A stretch of DNA of 42,919 nt from Acidimicrobiia bacterium (lineage in GTDB: Bacteria; Actinomycetota; Acidimicrobiia; Spongiisociales; UBA5794): contig QJWC01000088.1 of the NCBI GenBank assembly GCA_003235475.1, positions 1-42,919 on the forward strand, given 5' to 3'. Of the stretch, positions 35,833-42,919 are shown piece by piece. Position numbers and translations under genes: made by a program. Within the stretch, counting starts at the first letter, position 1. Each line of letters begins with the position of its first letter. A model generated the notes under the pieces. That model was not told the origin of the DNA. It saw nothing but the letters and a program-made list of their open reading frames with translations, and made no database searches.

Positions 35833-36408
35833 ATGGCGTCACTGTGGGACAAGACCTTGTTCTATCTGGGCTTGGTCGACGAGGAACAGGGCGACGATGT
35901 CATGGTCGACGGGGGCCCGGATGTTCGGACGGTCGGTGACACCCCCCAAGCGCCGAGCGGATCGCAGTCTGTCACCGATCTCGTGAGGCCCCCTGGCTCC
36001 GGAGTCGCGGGTCGCCGCGTCGAGCCGCCGCCAGCGACGCGTCGGCTCATGTCGGACGACAGGGAGCAGGCAGAGTCAGGTGTGTACGTGCATCCCACGG
36101 CGACGGACCATCGAAACCGCCGATTCGAACCTGAGTCGCAGATCATCGCAGCGCGCAACTTCTCCGACGCCCAGAATCTCGCAGACGCCGTGAGAGCCGG
36201 ACGAACGGTTGTCCTCGACCTCCGATCCACAGAGCCAGAGATGGTTCGGCGCATCGTCGACTTCGCTTCGGGCCTCGTCTACGCACTCGACGGGAGGATG
36301 GCGAAGACGACGCAGGGCGTCATCCTCGTGTCGCCGACAGGCGTGAGCCTCGGCATCGCGGAGCAGGAGCGCCTCGCGGCCCTCGGCCTCTACGCGACAC
36401 ACGGCTGA
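35833..36408 (+). CDS. sepF: Cell division protein SepF
   Basis: A 191-residue SepF: an N-terminal amphipathic membrane-binding helix (MASLWDKTLFYLGLV), a disordered Pro/Asp-rich linker (about 18-85) and the DUF552 beta domain with ARNFSDAQNLADAVRAGRTVVLDL and FASGLVYALDGRMAKT. SepF ties FtsZ to the membrane and replaces FtsA, which is absent here. The start follows GGTAG-type purines, and 31 nt separate it from yggS. Confidence 0.95.
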   Translation: MASLWDKTLFYLGLVDEEQGDDVMVDGGPDVRTVGDTPQAPSGSQSVTDLVRPPGSGVAGRRVEPPPATRRLMSDDREQAESGVYVHPTATDHRNRRFEPESQIIAARNFSDAQNLADAVRAGRTVVLDLRSTEPEMVRRIVDFASGLVYALDGRMAKTTQGVILVSPTGVSLGIAEQERLAALGLYATHG

Positions 36409-36409
36409 C

Positions 36410-36676
36410 GTGGGGCTCATCAGGCAGGTCATCCAGCTCTTCACCCTGGCAATGCTTGCCTGGATCGTGCTGTCGTACATCGTGGCGTTCGGCAGGGTCG
36501 CCTACGACCACCCGGTCCGGAAGGTCTACGACTTCCTCTCGAAGATCATCGAGCCGGTCCTCAGACCGATCCGGGCGGTCATTCCCCCAGTGCGCGTCGG
36601 CGGGACGGCACTCGACCTGTCTCCGCTGATCCTCATCATCGGCCTCCAGCTCATCGCTGGCCTGCTTCCCGCCTAG
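36410..36676 (+). CDS. YggT/YlmG membrane protein
   Basis: An 88-residue protein with two membrane helices flanking a conserved segment KVYDFLSKIIEPVLRPIRAVIPP, the single YGGT repeat found in actinobacteria. Its function is unknown but it follows sepF in many Gram-positive genomes. GTG 36410 begins one base after the sepF stop. Its TAG lies in the palindrome CTAG (36673-36676), which also contains the ileS stop on the other strand. Confidence 0.9.
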   Translation: MGLIRQVIQLFTLAMLAWIVLSYIVAFGRVAYDHPVRKVYDFLSKIIEPVLRPIRAVIPPVRVGGTALDLSPLILIIGLQLIAGLLPA

Positions 36677-39600
36677 GCGTCGACCGCCTCGAGGGAGAAA
36701 CACAGCGAGTGGCCGACGAGGTCGCATACCGGAACCTGTAGGTGTTCCACCTCCTCGATCCGCGTCGCGAGCACCTCGCCCGCGATCAGGTCGGCGTGGT
36801 CCGTGAGCGCCCGACGGACGAGCTCATCTCCCGATGCCCACGTCATGGCCACCCGGTCGGTGACGTCGAGATCCATCGCACGTCGCTCGTTCTGCACACG
36901 GTTGACGATCTCTCGGGCGAGACCTTCGACCTCGAGGTCCTCGTCGACCTCGGTCTCGAGCGCGACTGACAAGGAGCCCTCGGTGGCGACGACGGTGCCG
37001 TGGCGGGGTGTGCGGGTGACGACGAGGTCGTCCGCCGAGATCTCGACACCTTCCACGTGGGTCGTGGAGCCGTTGAGCAGCTCGCCGATGTCCTCGTGCG
37101 TCAGCTCGGTGATCGCCACTGCCACGTCCTTCGTCTTCGAGCCGAGCCGCGGGCCGAGCATCTTGAAATCTGCCTTCGCCGAGAGGTCGACCAACCCGGC
37201 TTCGTCGGCGTGCACCTCGACCCGACGGACGTTGAGCTCCTCGGCGATGAGCGCCGCGTGGCTCTTGATCGCTGCGGTCTCTGACGGGTCCCTGGTGACC
37301 GCGGTCACCACCGACAGCGGCTGGCGCACCCGCAGGTCCTGTGTCTTGCGCAGGCCGCGGCCGAGCGTCACCACGGTGCGCACGATCTCCATCGCCGACT
37401 CGAGGTCACGGTCGATCAGGTCCGTGTCGGCGACGGGGTAGTCGACGAGGTGGACGCTTGCAGGAGCGCTTGCATCGACCGATCGCACGAGCCCTTGATA
37501 GATCTCCTCGGTCACGAACGGAAGGAACGGCGCGGCCACCTTCGCGAACGTGACGAGGACCTCGTAGAGCGTTGCGAACGCTGCGAGCTTGTCCGCGTCG
37601 TCGCCCTGTCCTCGATGTGCCCAGAACCGCCTCCGACTCCGACGGATGTACCAGTTCGTCAGATGGGACACAAAGCCGATGATCGGGGGGATCACGGCGA
37701 AGAGCCGGTACTCCTCCATTTCGTCGTTCACATCGGCGATGAGGCTCTGGAGGACGCTGATGATCCATCGATCGATCTCCGACCGCTCCGCAACGGGCGG
37801 CGCGTGTTGTAGGTCGGCGATGGTGATGCCATCGGCATCCGCGTAGGTCGTGAAGAACGAGTAGGAGTTCCAGAGGGGGAGCAGCACGGTCCGCACGACC
37901 TCCCTGACACCCGGCTCGGAGAACTGGAGCGGCTCGCCCCTGACGACGGGAGAGTTGATCAGGTAGGCGCGCAGTGCATCCGCGCCGAACTCGTCGAGGA
38001 CGTGGCTCGGGTCCGGATAGTTCTTGAGCGACTTGGACATCTTCCGCCCGTCCTCGGCGAGGATCATCCCGGTCACCACGCAATTCTGGAAGGGTGCCTC
38101 GTCGCGGATCGCCGCGGCGAGCACGAGAAGGGTGTAGAACCATCCGCGCGTCTGGTCGAGGCCCTCCGCGATGAAGTCAGCGGGGAACCGCCGCTCGAAA
38201 CGTTCCTTGTTCTCGAACGGGTAGTGGATCTGTGAGAACGGCATCGACCCGCTCTCGAACCAGCAGTCGAGCACTTCGGGAACCCGGTGCATCGTCCCGT
38301 CGCACTCCGGGCATGAGAACGTGATCTCGTCGACGAAGTGCTTGTGGAGGTCTTCGACGAGGGTCCCAGAGCGTTCAGCGAGGTCCTGTCGGCTCCGCAC
38401 GCACACCGTGTGCTCGCCAGAGTCGCACTCCCAGACGGGAATCGTGGACCCCCAGTAGCGGTTCCGGCTGATCGCCCAGTCCCTCGCGCCCTCCAGCCAG
38501 TTCCCGAAGCGGTTCGATCCGATGGCCTGGGGCACCCACCGAATGGTGTTGTTCGCGGCGACGAGCCGATCCCGGATCGACTCCACCGCGACGAACCACG
38601 TCGGGATCGCCTTGTAGATGAGGGGTGTCTCCGTGCGCCAGCAGAACGGATACGAGTGGCGGATCTGCGTGCGATGAACGAGGTGGCCCGACGCCTTCAT
38701 CAGGTCGATCAGCGCTGCGTCTGCATCCTTGACGTTCTGTCCGGCGACCTCCGGGACCTCGTCGGTGAACCGCGCCTCTGCGTCCACGGGATCGACGATC
38801 ACGGGGATTCCAGCGGCCTGGAGGGCCAGGAAGTCGGCCTCGCCATACGCAGGTGCCATGTGAACGAGGCCGGTCCCCTCATCAGTCGACACATCGTCCG
38901 ACGAGACGACCACAAAGGCGCCCTGTTCTGCCATGTTCGCGAAGTAGGGGAACACGGGCTCGTATCGAACACCGAGGAGGGCGTCACCCATGGCGACCGT
39001 CAGCACCTCGGCCGCGTCGCCGACCACGGACCCCACGAGTCCCTCGGCCACCCAGACGACATCGCCGTCTCCGGTTCGCACTCTGGCGTACGGCAGGTCC
39101 CGCCCGACGGCGATCGCGAGGTTCGACGGCACCGTCCACGGGGTCGTCGTCCAGAAGAGGAGGTGGTCGCCCTTCCTCACGACGTCGTTGCCCTCGACGA
39201 TCTCGACCGCAACCGTGATCGCGGGATCGTCGACGTCCCGGTAATCGAGGTTCGCTTCGAAGTTCGAGAGCGGCGTCGTGGCACCGTACGAATAGGGGAG
39301 CACCTTGAAATCCTTGTAGATGAGGCCTCGGTCCCAGAGTTCCGCGAACACCCACCACACGGACTCCATGAAGTCCACATCCATGGTCCTGTAATCGTCG
39401 TCGAAGTCGACCCAGCGGCCGATGCGGCGCGTGATGTCGTACCACTCGGTCGTCACCTGGTTGACCATCGCCCGGCACGCCTCGTTGAATTCGAACACGC
39501 CGAGTTTCTGGATCTCGGCGGGCCCCGAGACTCCGAGCTGCTTTTCGACCTCCATCTCGACCGGGAGGCCGTGGGTGTCCCAACCGAAGCGGCGTTCGAC

Positions 39601-39858
39601 ACGCCTTCCGCGCATCGTCCAGTACCGCGGCACGATGTCCTTCACCACTCCTTGGAGGATGTGGCCGTAGTGCATTGCGCCGGTCGCGAACGGGGGGCCG
39701 TCGTAGAACGTGTACTCCGTGTCCGCCTCACGGATGTCGACGGATGCGGCGAATGCGTCGATGTCGTCCCAGAATGCCAGCACCCGCTCGTCGAGCGCGG
39801 GGAAATCGACGGAGGGCCCGACCTTCGGGAAACGTGCCGTCTCGTGGTTGCCTGTCAC
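36673..39858 (-). CDS. ileS: Isoleucyl-tRNA synthetase
   Basis: A 1061-residue class I synthetase that charges tRNA-Ile. The ATP motif reads HYGH (63-66, in GAMHYGHILQG) and KMSKS is near residue 604; the CP1 editing domain and a C-terminal anticodon-binding region are present. Length and the HYGH form fit the larger type 2 (eukaryote-like) IleS, which is often less sensitive to mupirocin; that property is not proven here. GTG 39858 has GAGGA 7 nt upstream and is preferred over GTG 39879, which would add 7 residues with no usable ribosome binding site. Confidence 0.93.
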   Translation of the reverse strand: MTGNHETARFPKVGPSVDFPALDERVLAFWDDIDAFAASVDIREADTEYTFYDGPPFATGAMHYGHILQGVVKDIVPRYWTMRGRRVERRFGWDTHGLPVEMEVEKQLGVSGPAEIQKLGVFEFNEACRAMVNQVTTEWYDITRRIGRWVDFDDDYRTMDVDFMESVWWVFAELWDRGLIYKDFKVLPYSYGATTPLSNFEANLDYRDVDDPAITVAVEIVEGNDVVRKGDHLLFWTTTPWTVPSNLAIAVGRDLPYARVRTGDGDVVWVAEGLVGSVVGDAAEVLTVAMGDALLGVRYEPVFPYFANMAEQGAFVVVSSDDVSTDEGTGLVHMAPAYGEADFLALQAAGIPVIVDPVDAEARFTDEVPEVAGQNVKDADAALIDLMKASGHLVHRTQIRHSYPFCWRTETPLIYKAIPTWFVAVESIRDRLVAANNTIRWVPQAIGSNRFGNWLEGARDWAISRNRYWGSTIPVWECDSGEHTVCVRSRQDLAERSGTLVEDLHKHFVDEITFSCPECDGTMHRVPEVLDCWFESGSMPFSQIHYPFENKERFERRFPADFIAEGLDQTRGWFYTLLVLAAAIRDEAPFQNCVVTGMILAEDGRKMSKSLKNYPDPSHVLDEFGADALRAYLINSPVVRGEPLQFSEPGVREVVRTVLLPLWNSYSFFTTYADADGITIADLQHAPPVAERSEIDRWIISVLQSLIADVNDEMEEYRLFAVIPPIIGFVSHLTNWYIRRSRRRFWAHRGQGDDADKLAAFATLYEVLVTFAKVAAPFLPFVTEEIYQGLVRSVDASAPASVHLVDYPVADTDLIDRDLESAMEIVRTVVTLGRGLRKTQDLRVRQPLSVVTAVTRDPSETAAIKSHAALIAEELNVRRVEVHADEAGLVDLSAKADFKMLGPRLGSKTKDVAVAITELTHEDIGELLNGSTTHVEGVEISADDLVVTRTPRHGTVVATEGSLSVALETEVDEDLEVEGLAREIVNRVQNERRAMDLDVTDRVAMTWASGDELVRRALTDHADLIAGEVLATRIEEVEHLQVPVCDLVGHSLCFSLEAVDA

Positions 39859-39887
39859 GATCTCATCCTCGTCCTTCACCTTTCGGT

Positions 39888-40091
39888 GCCGGGACGGGGG
39901 AACCGCGGTACCACCCGGCTTGCCGGCGATTGCCAGCCGCTTCGTTGTGCCCGTGTCGTGGGCCAGACGGCGAGGTCTACCTCCCCGGGGCCCGGGGACT
40001 CTTCTCGCGGCTCGGAGGTGATGTCCAGAGGGTGTGCAATGCCGGGCTCACACTGTCCCCGACTCGCTCTGATCGCACGGGACCGTCTGGC
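39888..40091 (-). ncRNA. T-box riboswitch of ileS
   Basis: On the minus strand the T-box GGGTGGTACCGCGG (39916-39903) sits in a complete antisequestrator: helix GCCGGG (39919-39914) with CCCGGC (39893-39888), the 7-nt bulge TGGTACC, a short helix GCG (39906-39904) with CGT (39896-39894) and a 7-nt loop. Stem I is closed by GCCAGACGG (40091-40083) and CCGTCTGGC (39970-39962). A candidate isoleucine specifier ATC followed by A is at 40022-40020; another ATCA is at 40073-40070. Uncharged tRNA-Ile should favour ileS expression. No U-rich terminator follows, so translational control, known for actinobacterial ileS T-boxes, is likely. Confidence 0.88.
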
Positions 40092-40115
40092 GCGTCCTCG
40101 TCACAGCGTCGGCGC

Positions 40116-40121
40116 AGCATA
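40116..40121 (-). promoter_or_regulatory. Candidate -10 box of ileS
   Basis: On the minus strand TATGCT (40121-40116) lies about 25 nt before Stem I of the T-box. The -35 region is weak. It overlaps the upstream region of yggU, so the two divergent promoters are interleaved. Confidence 0.42.
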
Positions 40122-40134
40122 ACGGCCGCAGGCG

Positions 40135-40140
40135 TATGGT
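40135..40140 (+). promoter_or_regulatory. -10 box of a probable leaderless promoter
   Basis: TATGGT ends 6 nt before the ATG of the yggU gene, which lacks a ribosome binding site. Confidence 0.48.
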
Positions 40141-40146
40141 CGCAGC

Positions 40147-40434
40147 ATGGATTCGATGATCCGAGCCAGCGAAGACGGCGTGGTGGTCGCCGTCGCCGTG
40201 GTCCCCGGTGCCAGGCGCGAAGGGATCGTGGGCCCGCACGGAAGCCGCATCAAGGTTCGCGTCTCCGCACCGCCGGAGCGGGGAAAGGCGAATGAGGCCG
40301 TGGTGGCTCTCCTGGTGGAGGCCACCGGCGCCGATTCGGGCGAGGTCGTCTCCGGGCACGGCCATCGTTTCAAGGTTGTCCGTCTCGACGGCATCGACGT
40401 CGCGCAGGCGAATCGAGCGCTCGATGTGCGGTGA
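40147..40434 (+). CDS. yggU: DUF167 protein (YggU)
   Basis: A 95-residue DUF167 protein with the signature VVPGARREGIVG, RIKVRVSAPPERGKANEAVVALL and SGHGHRFKVVRLDG. Function is unknown. In many bacteria yggU follows yggT directly; here ileS lies between them on the other strand, so this gene needs its own promoter. Confidence 0.9.
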   Translation: MDSMIRASEDGVVVAVAVVPGARREGIVGPHGSRIKVRVSAPPERGKANEAVVALLVEATGADSGEVVSGHGHRFKVVRLDGIDVAQANRALDVR

Positions 40435-40452
40435 ACAACGCCCCCATGGTGC

Positions 40453-40458
40453 TACATT
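40453..40458 (+). promoter_or_regulatory. Candidate -10 box of the dksA/traR-like gene
   Basis: TACATT lies 24 nt before the ATG at 40483, with a strong GGGGAGG ribosome binding site between (40472-40478). No clear -35 is visible. Confidence 0.42.
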
Positions 40459-40482
40459 CCCGCTCCAGCCAGGGGAGGACGC

Positions 40483-40854
40483 ATGGCCAGGAAACTTGCC
40501 AAGTCAACACTTGCCCGGCTCAAGCGGAAGCTTGAGAGCGAGCAGACGCGCCTTGCGGCCATCATCGAAGAACACGAACGCGAGCGGGAACAGAGCAAGA
40601 TCGCCGAGGGATCTGCCGACCGCAGCGCCGATCCCGACAACGTCGATGGCGGGGCCATCGAAGTCGAGATGGAGATCGACCAGGCGATGGTGCAGAACGC
40701 GAGGGAGCTGCTTGCGAGGGTCAATCACGCCCTCGACCGCATGGAGAAGGGCCTCTACGGAATATGCGAAGTGACGGGGAAATCGATCCCGGTGGCACGC
40801 CTGGAGGCGCTGCCGTACGCGACGACGACGGTGGACGCGGCAAACAGGGTCTGA
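40483..40854 (+). CDS. DksA/TraR-like protein with degenerate zinc finger
   Basis: A 123-residue protein: an N-terminal coiled-coil hairpin (about 7-90) and a C-terminal DksA/TraR-type finger YGICEVTGKSIPVARLEALPYA. Of the four zinc-ligand Cys only Cys95 remains; the others are Thr98, Thr116 and Ala119. It may still fold without metal, as some DksA paralogues do, and act on RNA polymerase through the secondary channel, but this is inference. A strong ribosome binding site precedes the ATG. The position before lspA is common in actinobacteria. Confidence 0.84.
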   Translation: MARKLAKSTLARLKRKLESEQTRLAAIIEEHEREREQSKIAEGSADRSADPDNVDGGAIEVEMEIDQAMVQNARELLARVNHALDRMEKGLYGICEVTGKSIPVARLEALPYATTTVDAANRV

Positions 40855-41306
40855 ATCTCCGCCTTCTGGCGTTCGCGGTGGCGGGCGTCGTGGTGCTCGT
40901 CGACCAGCTCACCAAGTGGTGGGCCCTCAACGCACTCGCTGACGGGCCGATCGTCGTGGTCGACGGCTTCTTCCAATTCCGGCTGACCTTCAACTCGGGG
41001 GCGTCGTTCTCGATGTTCACCCAGGCGGGCCCGGTGATCGCGATCGTCGCGTTCGGCGTGATCGGGTTGATTCTCTTCGTGCTCGGGGATGCGTCGCACC
41101 GAATAGAGGCAGTGTCGCTCGGTCTCGTGCTCGGCGGAGCTGTCGGCAACCTCGTGGACAGGCTGTTCCGGGGCGACGGTGCCTTCAGCGGCAAGGTGAT
41201 CGACTTCATCGACTTCTCCTTCTTCGCGACGTTCAACGTCGCGGATGCTGCAATCACGATCGGCGTCATCCTCCTGCTCGGAGCGACCTTCCTCAGACGC
41301 ACATGA
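40764..41306 (+). CDS. lspA: Lipoprotein signal peptidase
   Basis: An aspartic membrane peptidase that cleaves prolipoprotein signals. Four membrane helices, LVDQLTKWWA, TFNSGASFS, and the two catalytic Asp in GNLVDRLFRG and FNVADAAIT are present. The start is uncertain: ATG 40764 gives 180 residues but overlaps the dksA-like gene by 91 nt and has a poor ribosome binding site; the first membrane helix begins near 40856 with no closer ATG or GTG before it, so a CTG near 40851 or re-initiation at the dksA-like stop is possible. Confidence 0.88.
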   Translation: MRSDGEIDPGGTPGGAAVRDDDGGRGKQGLNLRLLAFAVAGVVVLVDQLTKWWALNALADGPIVVVDGFFQFRLTFNSGASFSMFTQAGPVIAIVAFGVIGLILFVLGDASHRIEAVSLGLVLGGAVGNLVDRLFRGDGAFSGKVIDFIDFSFFATFNVADAAITIGVILLLGATFLRRT

Positions 41307-42271
41307 GCGCGTTACGGCTCACCGTGCCCGGCCGCCTCGCAGGCGAACGCGCAGACAAGGTCGTCGCAGAGCTCACCGGCGAGTCCCGCTCCACGGTGCG
41401 CCGGGCCTTCGACGCGGGCGCCGTGACCGTCGGGGGCGAGGCCATCAAGCCGAAGGACCGCCTCTCCGAGGATGTGGCTGTGGAAGTCGACACAACCTTT
41501 GCTCCGCCTCCCATCGAGGCCGACGCGTCCGTGCCGTTCGAGGTACTCCTCGAGCGAGATGACTACCTCGTGATCGACAAGCCCATCGGCGTCGTCGTCC
41601 ACCCGACGTCGCCGCGGTCGTCTGGCACCCTCGTCCACGGCCTCATTGACCGTTTCCCGGAGATCCGGGGCGTCGGACAGGACGGGCGGTGGGGAATCGT
41701 GCACCGCCTCGATCGTGATACGTCCGGTCTCATGGTCGTGGCGCGCACGCACAACGGTTACGAAGCGTTCTCGGAGATGATGCGAGGGCGCCAAGTCGGC
41801 CGCGAATACCTCGCGTTGGCGGCTGGGCTCTTCGGCGCGGCAACGGGGACGATCGACGCGCCGATCGCGAGGGATCCGAAGCACGCGAACCGCATGGCCC
41901 TCGACCGTGCGGGACGGCGAGCCGTGACGCACTATCGACGGCTCGCGGCGTGGGAGCTCCACGACGCGACGCTTCTGTCGGTGCGGCTCGAGACCGGGCG
42001 CACGCACCAGATCCGCGTTCACCTGAAGTCGATCGACCATCCGGTCATCGGCGACCGGACGTACGGTCGCCCCAGATCCGTCGGTGATCCGCGTCGCCCG
42101 TGGCTGCACGCGAGGCGCCTGACGTTCGTGGACCCGTTCATCGCGGAAGAGGTCGAGGTCGTCTCAGCCCTGCCGGATGATCTGGCAACTACGCTTCGCG
42201 ATCTCGGCGAGCCCGATGTGGGGGAGGTCGACATCGACGAACTCGGATCGGGCGGAGGGGATCACGCGTGA
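41303..42271 (+). CDS. rluD: RluA/RluD-family pseudouridine synthase
   Basis: A 322-residue enzyme with an N-terminal S4 RNA-binding domain (about 14-62) and a RluA-type catalytic domain. The catalytic Asp137 lies in HRLDRDTSG; later ETGRTHQIRVHL and DRTYG are typical. It makes pseudouridine in 23S rRNA; the exact sites cannot be read from the sequence. The ATG overlaps the lspA stop by 4 nt, and lspA-rluD is a common pair. Confidence 0.92.
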   Translation: MSALRLTVPGRLAGERADKVVAELTGESRSTVRRAFDAGAVTVGGEAIKPKDRLSEDVAVEVDTTFAPPPIEADASVPFEVLLERDDYLVIDKPIGVVVHPTSPRSSGTLVHGLIDRFPEIRGVGQDGRWGIVHRLDRDTSGLMVVARTHNGYEAFSEMMRGRQVGREYLALAAGLFGAATGTIDAPIARDPKHANRMALDRAGRRAVTHYRRLAAWELHDATLLSVRLETGRTHQIRVHLKSIDHPVIGDRTYGRPRSVGDPRRPWLHARRLTFVDPFIAEEVEVVSALPDDLATTLRDLGEPDVGEVDIDELGSGGGDHA

Positions 42272-42919
42272 CCGTTCACTACGAGCGCCTTTCGAACCTC
42301 GATGCGAGCTTTCTCGCGCTCGAGTCGCGGTCGACCCACATGCACGTCGGTGCCGTGGCGGTCTTCGGCCCGGGGCCAACGACGTCCGACGATGGCGTGG
42401 ACATCGGAACGATCCGATCGCTCATCGCATCGAGGCTCGACCGGATTCCCCGGTATCGGCAGAGGCTCGCCACCGTCCCCGTGGAAGGCCACCCTGTATG
42501 GGTGGACGACGAGCAGTTCCACCTCGACTATCACGTCAGGCACATCGCGCTTCCGCACCCTGGTGGGGATGAGCAACTCAGGGAGTTCGTCGGCAGGAAC
42601 ATGTCCCAGCAGCTCGACCGATCCCGCCCGTTGTGGGAGCTGGCCGTGGTCGAGGGACTCGAGAGCGGTGGGTTCGCGATCGTCTCGAAGATTCACCACT
42701 GCATGATCGATGGAATCTCAGGTATCGATCTCATGGCGGTGCTGCTCGACTTCAGCCCCGACTTCGAGATCACGCCCGCTGAGGAGTGGGAGCCGCGTCC
42801 CGCGCCGAACGGCACGGAACTTGCAGTCAAGGAGATTTCCCGGTCGGTGTCGCGGGTTATTGCCAGCGTCAGCGACCTCTCCCAGCTCGGCGCGAACCTC
42901 GGCGAGGTCGTCGAGGAGT
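42268..42919 (+). CDS. WS/DGAT-type acyltransferase, N-terminal part
   Basis: The gene runs off the right edge; 217 residues are visible. The N-terminus LSNLDASFLALES and the active-site motif HHCMIDG (143-149) identify a wax ester synthase/diacylglycerol acyltransferase, which makes triacylglycerol or wax esters from acyl-CoA. GTG 42268 overlaps the rluD stop by 4 nt and has GGAGGGG about 7 nt upstream. The family is expanded in lipid-storing actinobacteria; whether this one acts on storage lipid is inference. Confidence 0.88.
   Translation, partial: MTVHYERLSNLDASFLALESRSTHMHVGAVAVFGPGPTTSDDGVDIGTIRSLIASRLDRIPRYRQRLATVPVEGHPVWVDDEQFHLDYHVRHIALPHPGGDEQLREFVGRNMSQQLDRSRPLWELAVVEGLESGGFAIVSKIHHCMIDGISGIDLMAVLLDFSPDFEITPAEEWEPRPAPNGTELAVKEISRSVSRVIASVSDLSQLGANLGEVVEE

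Noticed and set aside
38338-40122. 594-codon plus-strand ORF opposite ileS
   Set aside because: It mirrors the codon pattern of ileS, is rich in Arg, His and Asp, and has no recognisable domain; ileS has complete synthetase motifs on the other strand.
1-42919. CRISPR array, tRNA or rRNA genes
   Set aside because: No regularly spaced repeats and no cloverleaf or rRNA-like sequence were recognised; nearly all the window is coding. A tRNAscan or Infernal run would settle small RNAs I could miss by eye.

Overview
The window is a gene-dense, high-GC actinobacterial chromosome segment and consists almost entirely of vertically inherited core genes. A full division and cell-wall (dcw) cluster that runs from mraZ to sepF/yggT without ftsA, a meso-diaminopimelate-type MurE, a TgpA/DUF58/MoxR operon, a DUF3040 protein, a type-2-like IleS behind a T-box leader, frequent GTG starts and several probable leaderless genes all point to Actinomycetota. 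The stand-alone type II fatty-acid synthase operon and the WS/DGAT acyltransferase fit a deep-branching class such as Acidimicrobiia, but that placement is inference. I see no rRNA, tRNA, CRISPR array, insertion sequence or prophage. No gene-free stretch exceeds 300 bases; the largest (39859-40146) is filled by the ileS T-box leader and two divergent promoters.

Layout. Positions 1-3004 hold the tail of an ArsA-type ATPase gene, a 60-residue protein, a ROK sugar kinase, a YkvA-like protein and an AlaC-like aminotransferase. Positions 3051-7315 are fabD-fabH-fabG-acpP-fabF, a complete initiation and elongation set apart from the dehydratase and enoyl reductase. Positions 7312-9524 (minus strand) are a histidine phosphatase, a membrane-anchored cupredoxin-like protein lacking copper ligands, and two membrane proteins. 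Positions 9663-10598 carry DUF3040 and MerR genes. The minus-strand moxR-DUF58-tgpA operon follows (15169 down to 10627). Positions 15295-19088 are mixed accessory genes: two uncharacterised proteins, a catalytically dead serine-recombinase domain, an HNH endonuclease, a universal stress protein, a hotdog thioesterase and a DUF1697 protein.

Positions 19178-36676 are the dcw cluster: promoter with MraZ operator, mraZ, a structured leader, rsmH, ftsL, ftsI, murE, murF, mraY, murD, ftsW, murG, murC, murB, ftsQ, ftsZ, pgeF, yggS, sepF, yggT. MurE/F/C/D/B build the UDP-MurNAc-pentapeptide precursors, MraY and MurG make lipid II, FtsW and FtsI polymerise and cross-link it at the septum, and FtsL, FtsQ, FtsZ and SepF form the divisome. 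Most neighbours overlap by 1 to 14 nt, implying translational coupling. ileS lies on the opposite strand between yggT and yggU. The right end carries yggU, a dksA/traR-like gene, lspA, an rluD-type pseudouridine synthase gene and the start of a WS/DGAT gene.

The most interesting non-coding signals are four TGGGN-type boxes on an exact 10-bp period over the mraZ promoter; a perfect 15-bp inverted repeat whose right arm contains the rsmH ribosome binding site and abuts its start codon; a well-formed T-box antisequestrator before ileS; a 21-codon ORF overlapping the ftsI start; and a recurring TANNNT box 6-8 nt before start codons that lack a ribosome binding site.
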